From assembly GCA_047495785.1 (NCBI GenBank), contig JBLDXI010000021.1, positions 744,001 to 808,000 of the forward strand: a DNA stretch of 64,000 bases, written 5' to 3'. The stretch is from Lepidodermella squamata (Eukaryota > Gastrotricha). The notes under the pieces were generated by a model. That model did no database searches and was not told the origin of the DNA. It saw only the letters and a program-made list of their open reading frames with translations. Both the position numbers and the translations under genes were made by a program. Of this stretch, positions 25,102 through 38,324 are shown in pieces (positions within the stretch are counted from its first letter, which is position 1; every line of letters begins with the position of its first letter).

Positions 25102-28100
25102 ATGGAGCGTTACTACAATGACGGCGATGAGAATAATGGAGAGAATGAATCTGATAGAATGTCGAGCCATAATGAGGACGAAGAGAACGGAAATGGTGGT
25201 GGCATGGGGAGTGAAAATGGCGAGGAAGAACACGAAAAGGAAGCCGGTGATGGCAGTTTCATTGTCAAAGTTCGAGGTCTTCCTTGGTCAGCAACTGCTG
25301 ATGAACTAATTGCATTTTTTGATGGTAATTTTCATCATTTTAATTCAAATTCCGATAAAAGTTATTTCCGATAAGATGCGAAAATTCAAAATGGAAAGGA
25401 TGGGATTCATTTCTTGCAGACGAGTCAAGGCCGGCCCTCTGGCGAAGCCTACGTCGAGTTTGAAAGTGAAGAGGACGTTCAGTTGGCTTTAAAGAAAGAC
25501 AAGCAATACATGGGAAAACGCTACGTTGAAGGTAAACAAATTTTAAGGAGGAATTTTTGAATATTAAAAACGCTTATCCACTTTTCCCCAACCAAACTAA
25601 TAGTTTACGAAGCTCGTGCCTCGGATATGAATCACGATTTGCGCCGAAATGCACCTCGCAGCGGATCTGATGCGGATAAATGTGTTGTGAAGCTTCGCGG
25701 CTTGCCGTTTTCGTGTACAAAAGATGAAATCTTCCAGTTTTTCTCAGGTTTGTTATTTCTGGACTGTCTCACGTTGCTAACTGATTCTCGGGCGTTGTTT
25801 TGTTGAATTGATAATGATTAATTTTTCACCCTTGGCAAACTACGGAAACGGGAGTTATAGCTGTGTTTGGGCTGTATTATTTCAGGGTTGGATATCGCCC
25901 CCAACGGAATTGTCCTCGTTCAGGACCCGAGTGGTAGAGCAACCGGGGAGGCTTTCGTGCGGTTTTCGAATCCAGAGGTGGCATCCAAGGCTATGGAGAA
26001 ACACAAAGAACGTATAGGGCACAGGTAGGGGCTCGTGGACATCATTTACCTTACGGTTAATCTCGCTCTAAAACACTTTCGATGTTTCATTTTTTACGTA
26101 TTTATCGACCTGCGTTTGATTATCATTATATGTGGCTATGAGTTAGTGTTAAAAAATTAATCGAACCTAGAGTGATGAAATTAGCGCACTAATATATTTG
26201 TGGCCGTTATTTAATTAAAACCATCGAGTGAGATATAAATGGTGGTGCCTCGAGGAGGAAAAGGCGGTCAAGTCAAGCTCAAGGTGAGGTAACCGGCAGG
26301 CGAGGAAGGCGGGCACAAATTGACACCATATTATACATCCGTTGGATGGTTATGTAGCTTTTGAGGCCAACGTGTTTTATTACAAAAATTACTTATATTC
26401 GATAAAACAAATTGTTCCGCACGCCTTATTGCCTTGTTTCGTTTTTTGCGCATATATACTTACATACATCATAGTCATTTGCTTTTGTGTGATTGCTACT
26501 AATAACTTATTAGCGCCGAAGATGAAATCACTGTGATTTTTTTGGCTATGATGAGGTTATTTTTTCCTCTTCTCTTGTATCACCCTTGATTATTTTTTCC
26601 TGTTGCACTGTTTTTTCTTGAAAATACGCGATAATTTTTTGCTATTATCGTTCGTTGTCACCATTGGTCCGACCCTTGTTTCTGAATGTTACCCACTTTT
26701 TGACGAATTAATTATGGTTATTTTTCGTCTGATCTGATACAGGTACGTGGAGATTTTCACGAGCAACATTCGTGAATTAGAAATCGCGACTGGCATGGCT
26801 CCTGCGCCTCCCTCGCTCTTCGCCCCGTCTCGAGGTCCGCCAGGTGGGCCTTACGGGCGTTACGATGGATACCCGCCCCCGCCCCCTCCTGGCCCGCCAG
26901 GTTACGGGTATGGCGGTCATCACGGCTATGGTCGTCCTACCCCGTACGATCGACCTCACGTCCCACCTCCGTACCATCGTTCCGGTGGTAGGATGAAGGG
27001 CGGCTATGGAGACGGTGGCTACGCGGAACATCGCCCATATGAGCCTTACGGTCCACCGCCGCCTCACCACCAACCACCCCACGGCTACAACCCCCACGGG
27101 TATGGCGGTGGCTACCCGCCGCAGCATCGCTATGACGGCTACGGGCACCCTCCACCGCCCGGAAATGCTGGCTATCCACCACCTCCGGGTGCCTACCCTC
27201 CAGGCGGGCCTCAGCATCCGCCGAATGCGGGTCATCGAGTTCGCATGCGCGGCTTGCCGTACTCGGCGACTCAACAAGACATCTACGAGTTTTTCCATCC
27301 AATGGTGCCTGCTAACGTTCATTTTATCTACCTGCCTAACGGAAAATTCAGCGGCGAAGTTGACGCTGAATTTCGCTCTCACGAAGAGGTAAGCCTTAAG
27401 CCTCTAATAAAATATGCACTTCAAGATACAAAATCGAAAAATATCGGAGAGGCTTTAAGATAAAAATCAGATTTTCCTGAAACTTTACTAACCAAAAACC
27501 TAAAAAAGCAGAGGATTCCGTCCCACTTGAGAGTTCTGAAAAAATCCTTAGTCGCCAAAATGTGATGGTATGCAGATAATAATGTAAGATAATGTAAGAT
27601 AATGTTTTACATTGATCTTGGGCAGGCGAGCAATTCAATTTCCTGGAAATACCCTCCGAAAAAATAGAAGGCAGTGCCTTATAATTCGGTATTTATCCAG
27701 GTAACCCAAGGTAATTAGGTTTCGCAGGTTGATTAATGATTGGCGAAATTTTATTAATTTTTGGATTTTATGGATTTATTTAATTGATGAAATCGAATTT
27801 CGAAATTTCGAATTTCGAATGCGGGCCTTTAACTTGTGACCAACCAGATTTTTGTCAAATAATTTCGTGCAACTTCAATAGTACTCTGCATCTTATTGTA
27901 TACTGTATACAGCATTTAAGGTGGATTTTTAAAACGCATTTATTTTATCTTTAGGCTACCGATGCGATGCGATTCGACCGGAAATATATCGGTTTGTTTC
28001 TGAAGCGCGATTATTTTATTGTTTATTCATGTTAATATCTTTCAACAGAAAAACGATATATCGAACTGTTCTTATTCTCAAGCCCGGCACCGTCTAGAGG

Positions 28101-28209
28101 TCCGCCAGGCGCCGAACGGGGCGCACCTCCGCCACCTCCCCTCGCACCTCACTCGGGCCGCTCGCCCAAGGGTAGCGGCGGCTATGCTGGTGGCTACCAA
28201 GCCTTCTGA
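25102..28209 (+). CDS. hnRNP F/H-type RNA-binding protein (three quasi-RRMs)
   Basis: Seven exons (25102-25324, 25376-25531, 25604-25747, 25886-26024, 26743-27388, 27955-27991, 28049-28209) sum to 1506 nt, 501 aa. An acidic N-terminus of about 50 residues precedes qRRM1 ([15 protein letters not shown], ending GKRYVE), qRRM2 from about 144 ([26 protein letters not shown]) and, after a 140-residue Gly/Pro/Tyr/His-rich region, qRRM3 from about 385 ([15 protein letters not shown], ending KRYIELFL). Proteins of this family bind G-tracts and regulate splicing and polyadenylation in the nucleus. The Gly/Tyr-rich spacer between qRRM2 and qRRM3 matches the GY-rich position in vertebrate hnRNP H. Introns 4 (718 nt) and 5 (566 nt) are long for this locus, as is common where splicing regulators autoregulate. 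AATAAA at 28363 is the likely polyadenylation signal. Confidence 0.92.
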
Positions 28210-28362
28210 TAACTCGACGAGCCTTTCACACGACAAACTTATTATTTTACGAAGAGTTGTATTTCAGCAGCAATCAACGCCTCGGCGATTTTCATAAGAT
28301 GTCCGTTATACGGTGTTGACTAGTAGAGTTGTTGCCTCTATAAAAAAAGAAAAGATGATGTG

Positions 28363-28368
28363 AATAAA
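28363..28368 (+). terminator. Polyadenylation signal AATAAA of the hnRNP gene
   Basis: AATAAA about 154 nt after the hnRNP stop codon, directly before a TG-rich run that could act as the downstream element. Confidence 0.5.
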
Positions 28369-28372
28369 TGCC

Positions 28373-28396
28373 TGTGTGTGTGTGTGTGCGTGCGCG
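28373..28396. repeat. TG microsatellite
   Basis: About twelve TG/CG dinucleotides in a row, just downstream of the hnRNP polyadenylation signal. Confidence 0.85.
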
Positions 28397-28890
28397 CTGT
28401 TAGCCCGCCGTCTATTGTCCCACTCGCGAATTTTATTCTCTGTTTGATGATTCTCGCGTATAAATATCGATCGGCGAACACGATGTAAATTCAACGTTTT
28501 TGTCTTGTGTAATTTTCAAGCCGCCCATCTGTTTAAATGCATCGCATATTACTACTACTACTACTGCTATAACTACTACACTAGTGGACGTCGCTTTTTC
28601 GTTGTCGGCGAGAAAATCGCGTATTTCACCTCATCGTTATTACACACAATATGTTGTTTATCTATGCGAAGAAATTATAGCGTCTCATGTAAGTGTAATA
28701 AAAAAACTCGAAAAGGGCGTTGAGAAGCTGGCAGTACTTTTTCAAGAACTCTCCACCTTATCCGTAATTTATTTATTGATTTTTTTCACATGTCAAATCA
28801 TAAGAAAGACCTGGAGAAAACTAGAAATTGCATTCCTCCGATTATAAATAATCGAAAATTTTAAACAACATTGATATGAAAGGCCAGGTT

Positions 28891-31113
28891 TTAAAGAGCT
28901 TCCCGGCTCGGTTTATTCGTGCTGTGTTTGTGAACGACTGCGAGGAAAACGAGCGAACTTAAGGCGGATAACAGAAAGATAACGTCGAACCACCGGTGAT
29001 AGAAGTTGAACTGCAGCTCGCCCAGTACGTCAGTAACTAAATAATGTTAAAAATAAACAACTGAGCCACACTTGAGCTAAGGGTGACAACGTACTAATAG
29101 CACGGTATTCGGCGGGCATGTTCATTCCTGTTGAAATTTGGAGTAAAAATATTAAAGAACTCGTCCAGGTTGTTTTCGCTTACGCATTAGCAGCACCAGA
29201 CTAACGAAGTACATGCCCATCAACTGCGCAAGTATGAGCACAATTATGGTATTCGACTTGGAGCTGGCGATAGCGTAGTAAAACTGCAGTCAAAACACCG
29301 CATTAATAATAGATGGTCAACGCATGGTATAGGTACCTTGGTAAGCTGGATCAACAAGCCTCTGACAGATGTGATTAGGATGATGCCCACTAGGAAAAAG
29401 GCAATATGCTGCGACCAAAACTTGACCTGTTCACAGCGGAGTTTTAAACTCATTCCTAGCATTATCGATTTATGAGGCTCACGTCAATTTCGAGGCGAAG
29501 CCAGTCGACGGCTATTATCAACCCACGCGTAATTGGATCAATTTTACCGACGCGATCAAACACGATGTTGATAGTGGACTGGAAAGAGACGAAAAAATGT
29601 ATACAGGACGATTGAAACTTCGAAGCCTTCAAACGTACGATGAAAATTTTCCAAATGCAATAAATCGAGAAAATGTGTCCCATGTAATGAAAATAGCGAC
29701 CTTCCCACGATCTAGAGTAGATTCGCCGGGCCCTTGTGGCGTACATATCAGCTAATTCAAAGCATAAATGACGGACAAATTCTTCCGAGGCGCGAATTTC
29801 CTCTTTCAGCAAAGCAGTATCTTAACGCAGAAATTTAATAAAATTTTCGAATATAATTCAAAATTTTTACTATCAGACGAAGAAACGCTGGTTGCAGCTG
29901 TTTTGAGGAAACCGTACAAACGCCCGGCAAATGAAGGCCGCTGAGGGGTTGCATAATTGCTGGAATTCACGTATAGGGCCGAATTATTGTCGCCCGAAGA
30001 CTGCAGGCCAGTTGTAGACCAAAACATCGAGCTAGCACTTCGACGGGTGGCCCGTGAGGCTGAGGCTTGTTGAACAGCATTGAAAACTATGCGCTTCTTT
30101 TTCGCAATTATCTGATCTTGAAGTAGCATTATTTTTCGCTCGAGTGAGTGGATGTCGAGATCTGTCACTGGTCTTGAAGTGACGTAATAACAACACGTGT
30201 TTTCAACCAGTTTTTTTTCTATAACTTACTTGATAAAATAGGTCATGCACCTGCGTAATGTTATGCGCATTTGTTTATACTAGGCAAATATTCACGGAAA
30301 TAGACGTACATGTATGGATAGTTTACAGCACCGAATCCTGACAGCAGAGCCATGACTGTGACGCCTGTGGTAATTCGGATTTGGAAGTCTCAGATTTCAG
30401 AGATTAAAATTAAGGAGTATACCTATGACGCCGATACGTCCCACACACTGCTCGAAAGATAGAACTCCTGAAAACGTAATTCTAATTCGTCTTAAATTTT
30501 TAATCAAGATTTTAACCGAAATAGCCGACTCGGGAAGCCATAATAGGAAATGGTTCTCCAACCCGCCAGAACAGGTAGAAAAACATTGCCCACGTGAAAG
30601 TTGTCAAAGCTGTTCGCCACTCAGTAGATTGAGGAACTTGATATGATAATAAGTCATTAGAAATTCTCAAAACATGAAATTTGAGAAAATTACGAAATTG
30701 TACTCCGGATATGATGAGATAGCACAGGTAGTACGGCAAAATGAGAACCAGCAATGCTAGCATGAAGTACAGCAAGAATTTCCAGAAAAAGTAACGAGAT
30801 CTGGATCACGATTTGAAATGAACTTATGCGCTAATCCTAATGATCAAGCACTTACCCTGGATCCAAAAAGTCAACAATTTCAAAAATGATGAGTTCAAAC
30901 ATGTTGCATGATAGTGCAAATGTGACAGAATACAGGACAAGTACGCCTCGCTGTGTGATTTCGAAATCGCGGAAAAACCGTCCAAGGAAAAACATCCAGC
31001 CAAATATGAAAAATGACACCTTAAAACATCAAATATTTAGCGAATCGTCATTGTAATATAGCGAAACGGACCTGCGAAACGATGATCACCATGGAGTCAA
31101 ACACAAATGTCAT
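28891..31113 (-). CDS. gpr89: Golgi pH regulator (GPHR/GPR89)
   Basis: GPHR is a multi-pass anion channel of the Golgi needed for Golgi acidification; plant relatives are called GTGs. The ATG at 31113 gives [14 protein letters not shown] and the stop is at 28891. About a dozen small exons are needed. Recognised segments in order: [14 protein letters not shown], then [78 protein letters not shown] with a charged cytosolic loop (IIAKKKR), [68 protein letters not shown] and [16 protein letters not shown]. Each aligns with vertebrate GPR89. A 57-nt in-frame intron (30693-30637) must be removed to match the family length. The donor near 30280-30310 is uncertain. Confidence 0.92.
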
Positions 31114-31247
31114 TTTCAGCTTCAAATATTTGCAAACTTCTAGGGATCAATACACAAAAAAACAGGGTGGTAATTTCAAGCAATCGTCATTATTTATTTC
31201 AAAGTTGAAGACAATTCGCATTGATAAAAGCAATATTATTATCAATA

Positions 31248-31279
<32 letters not shown>

Positions 31280-33442
31280 GATAGGAACAACGGCTTTGCT
31301 GTGGGATTCAACTCGAAATGTACATTAATTTTCAATCTGCAATAAAGTCCACAAACAATGCAATCCCGGCGCGAACAAAAAACATGACAAAATCGTCTTT
31401 GAACAACTTGCGGAAATAACGGCAACATGACAAGTTGTTTCTACACACCCTTATGAAAGGCTAAAATATATATATTTATAGATCTTGGAACACATGTGTA
31501 GAACAAAACGTTAAGCCAACGGACTCAGTTCCAGTATCACCATGATGAATTTATTATCTTTTTTCTCATCGACGGCTATGCATGAAATCATAGGCGTTAT
31601 TTACGAGAGTTTTAGTATGAATTCTGCCAACGAAGCCTATTATTATTATTAATCAGGTTAACAGCGCGCCAAAATCCCGATTGAAGGTAAATAATAACAA
31701 AAATTAAGGGGAGAAACCATGAACTAAAAAACGAAAAACCATCTCTTTCAAAAAAATTTGAACCAACAGCAACAAAAAGGCATTCATAAGAATCGGACTT
31801 GGGTTGAAGAGAAGAATTTGGTACGGATAAATTCAACTAATTTACCTTGAAATCGTACAGGAGAACGTTGATGGGTAGTATAAGTTATTAAGATAAAGAT
31901 GAAATGTAACGATGAAACAAGGCGTGTTGTTACAACATTATACAATGTACAAAAATGGCGCGAATATAATCAATATTATCATCAATTCGATAGAAATCTT
32001 CTAATATTTTTTCCGAGGAAAAGACGACAACGACAGCTGTTGAATTTTAGTAGCATTCTATACATATAGATACACAAGAACGTGAAATTTCTCGCCAATT
32101 GAAAATATAATAATATTAATTGGGAACGAACCATCAAAGAATCAGTAAATAATAATAGTAATAATAACAATAGGTGCTGCAATTTTATGTAGCTGTATAA
32201 CTTTGCCTGACAATCATCAATAATAAGGTAGGTATTGTCGTCGTTTGAAAATGTCCATCATCATCATCATACCATGTGCACGTGCAAAAATGACATTCTT
32301 TGAAAGAGGATTAGTTATTATTGTAATTTCCCATCGCAATAAACGAATGAATGGGCGAAATACAGTAGTTCCTAGAAGCTGTTTGCGATTAACATTATAC
32401 ACAACTTGTGTTCGAAATCGTACTATAGCAGCTGAAATGGCGCAATAAATAGCAACTGCTGGCAGTCAATTCGCGTCAGATCGATTTTCGCATTTATGGT
32501 ACTCATCATATATGGTTATTTTTCGTGGCGAGAGATTTTCTCGTGTAGCTCTAGCTTCATCAACCAACACTAATTGAAAGCGATTAAGACATCTACTGTT
32601 TAGGTATTAAATTGAGAAAGGCGTTTTAGTGTTGTACATTTTCTTCAAAATTCCGCGATGATTATAGTAGGAAACCAGTTGAGACGATGATGAAAAAAAC
32701 ACGAATGAGAGAAAGGCTGCGAGTCTCACTACGGTCGTCACCTGAACTGAAGTTGACTAGTGAGCCGACCGTCTTCTAGTACAGTATAACCAAAAACAAC
32801 GAAAAACAATGTGTAAATTAATCATATTTCATCTTCAGAACAAGAAGACACATCAAACGAAGTTCTCAACAAAGTGCCGCCAGAGACGCGCAATAAGAAT
32901 GGAACCAACCAGCCATATCATCATCGACTTGAAGACGTTATAAGATAGATAGAGAGAGAGAAAGACAGTCCACAAAGAACTTTTGCTCATCGTCATCATC
33001 ATATTATTATTATTATCATCATCCTTGTATTATAGGCCTCGAATCGCAATTACCAACACCAACATGGTAATGCAGGTTCGCGATGCTACAACAATTATTA
33101 AGGTGGGTATTAAAGCCAAACAACGGGAAATAGTGTGCATTGTTCATCGTCATCTTGTCATTCGTCCTTATAATAAGCGCTACATCATCCCCTTACACTT
33201 GATATTAAGGCGGCTCATGATTTCTGGAAGCTACTGCTGTAAAGGGCTACTATATATATATTCAGGTATCGGTAGTTGTAAACGCGCGCGTTGGTGGTGG
33301 TAGTAACAACAACAATCGTAGTAACGAATAACAAATGAGAGAAAGAAGCGAGGGGGAGAATGAAGAATATGTGTACGTGTGTGCGTGTAGTATAAACCTG
33401 CATGCTACCACAACGACTTAAGTACTCGGAGTGAACCGCCTG
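31114..33442. other. Intergenic 2.3 kb, low complexity
   Basis: No gene was recognised. There is an ATT microsatellite (31249-31279), further ATT, CAT and TTA runs near 32258-32270 and 32989-33022, and AT-rich unique sequence. The part next to 33443 should be the 3' UTR of Tousled-like kinase; that next to 31114 the GPHR promoter. Confidence 0.45.
31249..31279. repeat. ATT trinucleotide microsatellite
   Basis: About ten ATT units in a row, flanked by impure ATT-like repeats from 31231. Confidence 0.85.
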
Positions 33443-36400
33443 CTAATGGTGATGTGACGGGGGCATCCCGGGATTTTGCAAGACAATGGGCTGTAAGAGC
33501 GGCGGTGGCGTCGGCACTGCAAAATGGTGGTGCGGCGAAAGACTTTGCAGCGACGTCGAGGTCGAGCCTGGCTCCGGGCCCAAGTTCCTGCAAAAAACAC
33601 CACAACCGCCTTAATTACAAGCCCTCGCCCGCGCACTCTCTCTGACTGGCTTACTTCGTCTTCGGCCGCAAGTACTCGTCGATCGATAACTGCATCACAT
33701 CGGGCCGTTCGTCCTTATTGTATAGAAGACAACGCCGAATGAAAGCCTAGAAACAACAAAAATAAAAAATTGAGAAAATTTGATTTGATCACGTTAACAA
33801 CTTTACAAGTCATCGTGATATTTTTTCTCAAAATTATGAAATAACAAAACATTACTAGAACTCGCACCAAAATTATAAAAGGCATGGTCACGGCTGTTAT
33901 TTTGATGTGACGATCCACAAATTAAGCATTATATATTCAATCCAGAGTGCTTTTTTATCCACGTGTGGATGAAATGCTCTGGTTCATCAAAAAATTAAAC
34001 TAGAAAATGACCATCTAATTGATTTGCCCTAATGGGATTTTTCCAATGTAAGAAACGAATGGAAATCTCACCTTAGCTTCACTGGTAACAGGAGGTTTGG
34101 CAGGGAAGTGGACCTCTTTTGCATTGAGAATGACTTTTTCCTCGAGAATCGACGCCTGGCTCATGTTGTGGCCGAAAGGCTTGCGACCGTACAGACACTG
34201 GTAGAAAATGACACCCACCGACCACACGTCGACCTTCGAGGAGATTTTCGGCGGCACCGATCCGGTGACGAAGCATTCCGGCGGCAGGTACCAGTAGGTG
34301 CCCGCGCCCTGAGAGGTGAGCTCCATCGCACCGTCCTGCACTTTGTCGTCCTCCATGATTTTACTGAGGCCGAAATCAGTCAGTTTGATCTCGCCGAACA
34401 GCGAGCTATTGCCCATCAGAATGTTGCCTGGCTTCAGGTCGTAGTGGATGACCGGAGGTTTGATGTCATTGAGATACTTTAGCGCAGAGACAACTTGCAC
34501 AATGATTGAGCGCGCCTCACGTTCCGGAAGTACTTTACTTTGCTTCAAATGGAAGTCGAGGTCGTTACCCTCGCAGTACTCCATAACGGTGCAGAAAGAA
34601 TTAGAGTCTATGTCGAACACGTCGAACAACCGAACGATGCGAGGGTGGTCCAAATTCTTGTGGATATTGAGCTCCCGGAACGCGTGGCGTATGTAGTTCG
34701 CCTTCTTCTCCTCCTTCCACTCTTTATTCAACTGGTGGATCTTACACGCGACGTATCGAATGTCTTGCAAGTCGAAAGCCTTGTGCACCTCGCTGAAGCC
34801 ACCTTTGCCGAGCAGATTTAATAATAGATATCTCCGATTCAAAATAGTGAAGGCGTTGTGACTATCGTAAAAAAAAACGCACAGCAAGTAATTATCGATT
34901 TTTTGATAAAAATCGCGTAAACATACGGAGAATTATCTTCATTCTGAATGCGCTTTATTTCACGAATGTGGAGATTGCGTTCGCGTTCGAGCTTTTCAAG
35001 TTCGAGCTGCAAATCTGTCTCCTCCTTCTTGAGCGCAGCTTGCCGCAGCCGCATTATTTCCTCCTGCTCGTGATAGTCGTAAATGTTTAGCCTAAAACGT
35101 AAATACAGCAGGTACATCATCATACGCATGTACTGTCGTGAATAACAAAACATACGGATCGACGATAGAGCTCTTCGGAGTTTTAGATGAGGTGCCCGGT
35201 GTTGTGAGGACGGCCGGTTTTCGTTTGAGAAGCGCACGCCGTTGCCGCTCGATTTCGTCCCGCTGTTCGCTGCAATGAGCTTGCCTTTTCGCGAGTTCTT
35301 TGAAAGCAACACCGTCCACCCAGGTTTCGACGTATTGAGACCCTTGCCGCTGCGTGATGAATTGACCGAGGCGATAACTGTTTTCCACCGATTGGTGACG
35401 AGCGTTTTTCCTTTCGAGGTCGCTTTTCTCTATGAGCAGCTTTTTTAGAAATTCGGCACATCGCTCCAGTTGTTCTTTCTGCTTCTCGTTTTGCCGGGTT
35501 GAACTCGCATTCTGAACTTTCATTTGCTCGCATTCCTAACAAATACACAATAGAGTTGTTGAACAAGCCACCAAACACACAAAAGGATATATTTTAGCGC
35601 CTTAATTGGCAGCTTTGTCATAAATTTGATGTAGCAACTGAAAAAATTGGAACCAGTCATTTAAATAGACTGGGCACAGAGTGCTAGTTGCTATAAAACT
35701 GAGTTTTTAAATATATTCTTACCCGGATCAATTGCTCGATCCGCGAATCTCGGGCACCAATGTCGCTGGCTGATTGCTGCACATTTCTATGCATTTCCAG
35801 CATTGTCAAATCCGTTTGCACCTCCCGACTGACAGAACGGCTTGATGACGAAGATGAGTAAGGACCAGACGAGGGGGTTGAACCAGATGACTATAAGGAA
35901 GAAAATCAACATTAATTCAACTGGAAATCCAAGACCCAGAAACAAACAACATAATGTACAGGAGACTGGGCGGTAGGTGTGCGGCCAGGGCTGGTTTGGC
36001 GAAAATAGTCGATAATTTTTTTGCCGCCGTCTTGCTTGCTGACTTTAGCCGCTCCAGAAACTATATGTATCAGATCAGTAAGTGAAGGAAACTGAATGTA
36101 ACAAGGAAACTTACGACAGTTGTTGTCATCACGAACTTTTCTCCGCCGACTCTTTGTTTCAGAGGACTGAGGAATACTATGTTTCGACTTTTCAGGGGTC
36201 TAAGCAGACATTAATCGTTAAGTAAGCAAAAAATCAAAACAAGAGCTCACTTGATTCAAACTCACGTCTGCCTCTCCAGGGCTAGACTCCGTATTTGTTA
36301 TACTGAAAGCACTCTGTTCCGAATTGTCCACCTCAGAACCGGGCCCATTTATAGGCATCACATTAGGCATAGAAAGAGAAAGATTTCGATTCGATTGCGC

Positions 36401-36783
36401 TAGATTTGGAACGAGGCTGTCGGTGGGAATTTGATCCGAACCGAGCACATAATGTGGAGGGATGACGATCGTTTGTATCGACTAAACCGGAAAACGAAAA
36501 TCATGCGTTATTAATCGGACGACCATAGCAAGGAGCAACTAACGTTCTCAGGATTTAACCTCCGTTCGAGGTTTTCGAATCGTCGAGGATCTCGAATGAG
36601 AAGTTGGTGGATTTCAGAATTGGTTACTAAAGTAAAAATGATACAGAAAACGTTGTAAGGTAACAGATATCATCAATGCTTACTCTGATGACCTGGTGAT
36701 CTACCTGGATGAGTTAGAGATTGCATTTGCTGTCCAGTACACGACATACTTCCACTAGTCGCAGAACCAGATGACGCTGACAT
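33443..36783 (-). CDS. tlk: Tousled-like serine/threonine kinase
   Basis: TLKs are nuclear kinases that phosphorylate the histone chaperone ASF1 during replication. The ATG at 36783 ([15 protein letters not shown]) opens a Ser-rich N-terminus with [15 protein letters not shown] (vertebrate TLK SLDPRRQELLE). A basic segment and [14 protein letters not shown] follow, then coiled coils (35523-34930, ending [20 protein letters not shown] as in vertebrate TLKs). The kinase domain occupies about 34870-33655: [10 protein letters not shown] (ATP loop), VACKIH (catalytic Lys), HYDLKPGN in place of HRD as is normal for TLKs, TDFGLSK, and [10 protein letters not shown]. All key residues are present. The frame can stop at 33651, but a good donor (GTAAGC) just before it and an acceptor at 33588 add a last exon 33587-33443 rich in Ser/Pro/His, matching the Ser-rich ends of other TLKs. 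About ten exons in all. Confidence 0.92.
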
Positions 36784-38324
36784 AAAGACGAGTGGAAGAT
36801 TCATCAACGCATTGTACGATCGCAATGGTTACACGCCCAAGGACATGCAGCGCGTTGCTTCCCAGCAAAATTGAATAATGAAAGATCTATAAATATAAGA
36901 TCAATTAGCAATCGATAGGTCATCGACAAAAATAGGAAAGAATCAGAGAAAAGGCAAAATGAAGCTAAACGATCTGCGAATAATACGGAGAAAAATTTCG
37001 ATGTATAAATAGCGAAGAAATTGTTGAGAACCACTACGAATGACCCAAGGATGCACTGAACACACTATACATACATCATCGTTCGCGAACCTCAGAAGAA
37101 CTTGTGCTCAACGAAAACTACAGCGAAACAAAAAAAGACAGCGAAAAACTCAAAACTCAAAACGAAAACTGCAAAGTCAAACGTAAAATCATATATTAAT
37201 ATTTTTAATAATTATTTTTGAGGATGATTGAATATTTATTAAAATAACATGAAGTACATAATTTGAATGAGCGCGCGCAATTTTGGGGACGCATTACCTT
37301 TCTGCCTATAAGGGAAAGGCATTTTAGTGTCAATGGCTAAACGATGCCATCGTCGGAATAGCGCCATGATTGCTTGCTGCGGGATTTTTCAAGACAGACC
37401 CAGAATAATTGACAATTGGGAGTTTACGCGATGTGATGGGTCATTTAATTATTTATTGCCTTTGTTTCGACGGGAAAAGCAAGAGATCAACAATCAAATC
37501 AAGGATGATGGTGGAATGAAATGAGCACTTGGCCGAGGAACATGCAAAGATTCATGGACATTATCAAATGAAATGGCATGATTTTCATGAATTCGCCGTC
37601 TGTTGATATATGATGACACATGCTTTTTAATTTGATGAAAACGTCAACAATGAGTGTACGCTTTTCCCCTTTGTAACTCGCCACTTGGAATAGAAGTAAC
37701 TGTAATATGCTACAGCGCTCTAAATCTAACCTTTCTTTAGTTGTAGCGGTAGACCCAGCTTTGACGAGGCGCTTCTGATGGCAGGAATTCCTCCTGGAAG
37801 ACAAGGTAATGTGCCCTCGGCCCCTGTTGCAGGCTACTGTTTTTCACTGCGACCACCCGTGGGATGTCATCGAGACGAGGTTGTAATGATTGGTCGCTCA
37901 ACACATTTTACTTACGCCCGCCGCATCGTGAGCGTGATCGAATGCTTGAAGCTAGGTATTACTCAAGTACGGAGTACTGAACTTTTCTTTTCAGTGACCT
38001 CGGCCCACCTCTTTTCGCTCCTTTCAGTATCGGGCATCGGCGAACGGCAAAAGAGTAAATGATGAGATTTAGAGGCACGTGGAGGCTTCTCAAAAACTTC
38101 AGAAAAACTTGCTTATTCACGTTTTTATTGTATTATTATAGAGGGTAAAAAATGCCTCACATACTAGCCAAAATATGAGAATACATGAAAATACAAGATA
38201 ATAAATAATGATAAATGCACGCTAACGTTGCTCATGAGATGATTTGGAAATGAAATGGAAATGAAATCGAAGCACATTCATCAATGTTGATAGTATCTGG
38301 TCCTTGGCCCAAAACTGTATTTAG
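36784..38324. other. Intergenic 1.5 kb upstream of Tousled-like kinase
   Basis: No gene was recognised. Short plus-strand frames around 37778-38062 contain possible mini-exons but no domain or conserved start. AT-rich tracts lie around 37130-37260. Confidence 0.35.

Larger units (their letters stand above)
28210..28890. other. Convergent 3' region of hnRNP and GPHR genes
   Basis: It holds AATAAA (28363-28368), a (TG)n microsatellite (about 28373-28396) and a CTA trinucleotide run near 28549-28566. No gene is seen. Confidence 0.5.

Noticed and set aside
26777-27382. 201-codon minus-strand open frame
   Set aside because: Exact antisense of the Gly/Pro/Tyr/His-rich exon of the hnRNP gene; the open frame is a by-product of GC-rich repetitive codons.
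31231-31279. CRISPR-like or satellite array
   Set aside because: Simple ATT microsatellite without spacers; no CRISPR array is expected or seen in this animal DNA.
34108-34482. 124-codon plus-strand open frame
   Set aside because: Antisense shadow of the Tousled-like kinase catalytic domain, with no motif of its own.
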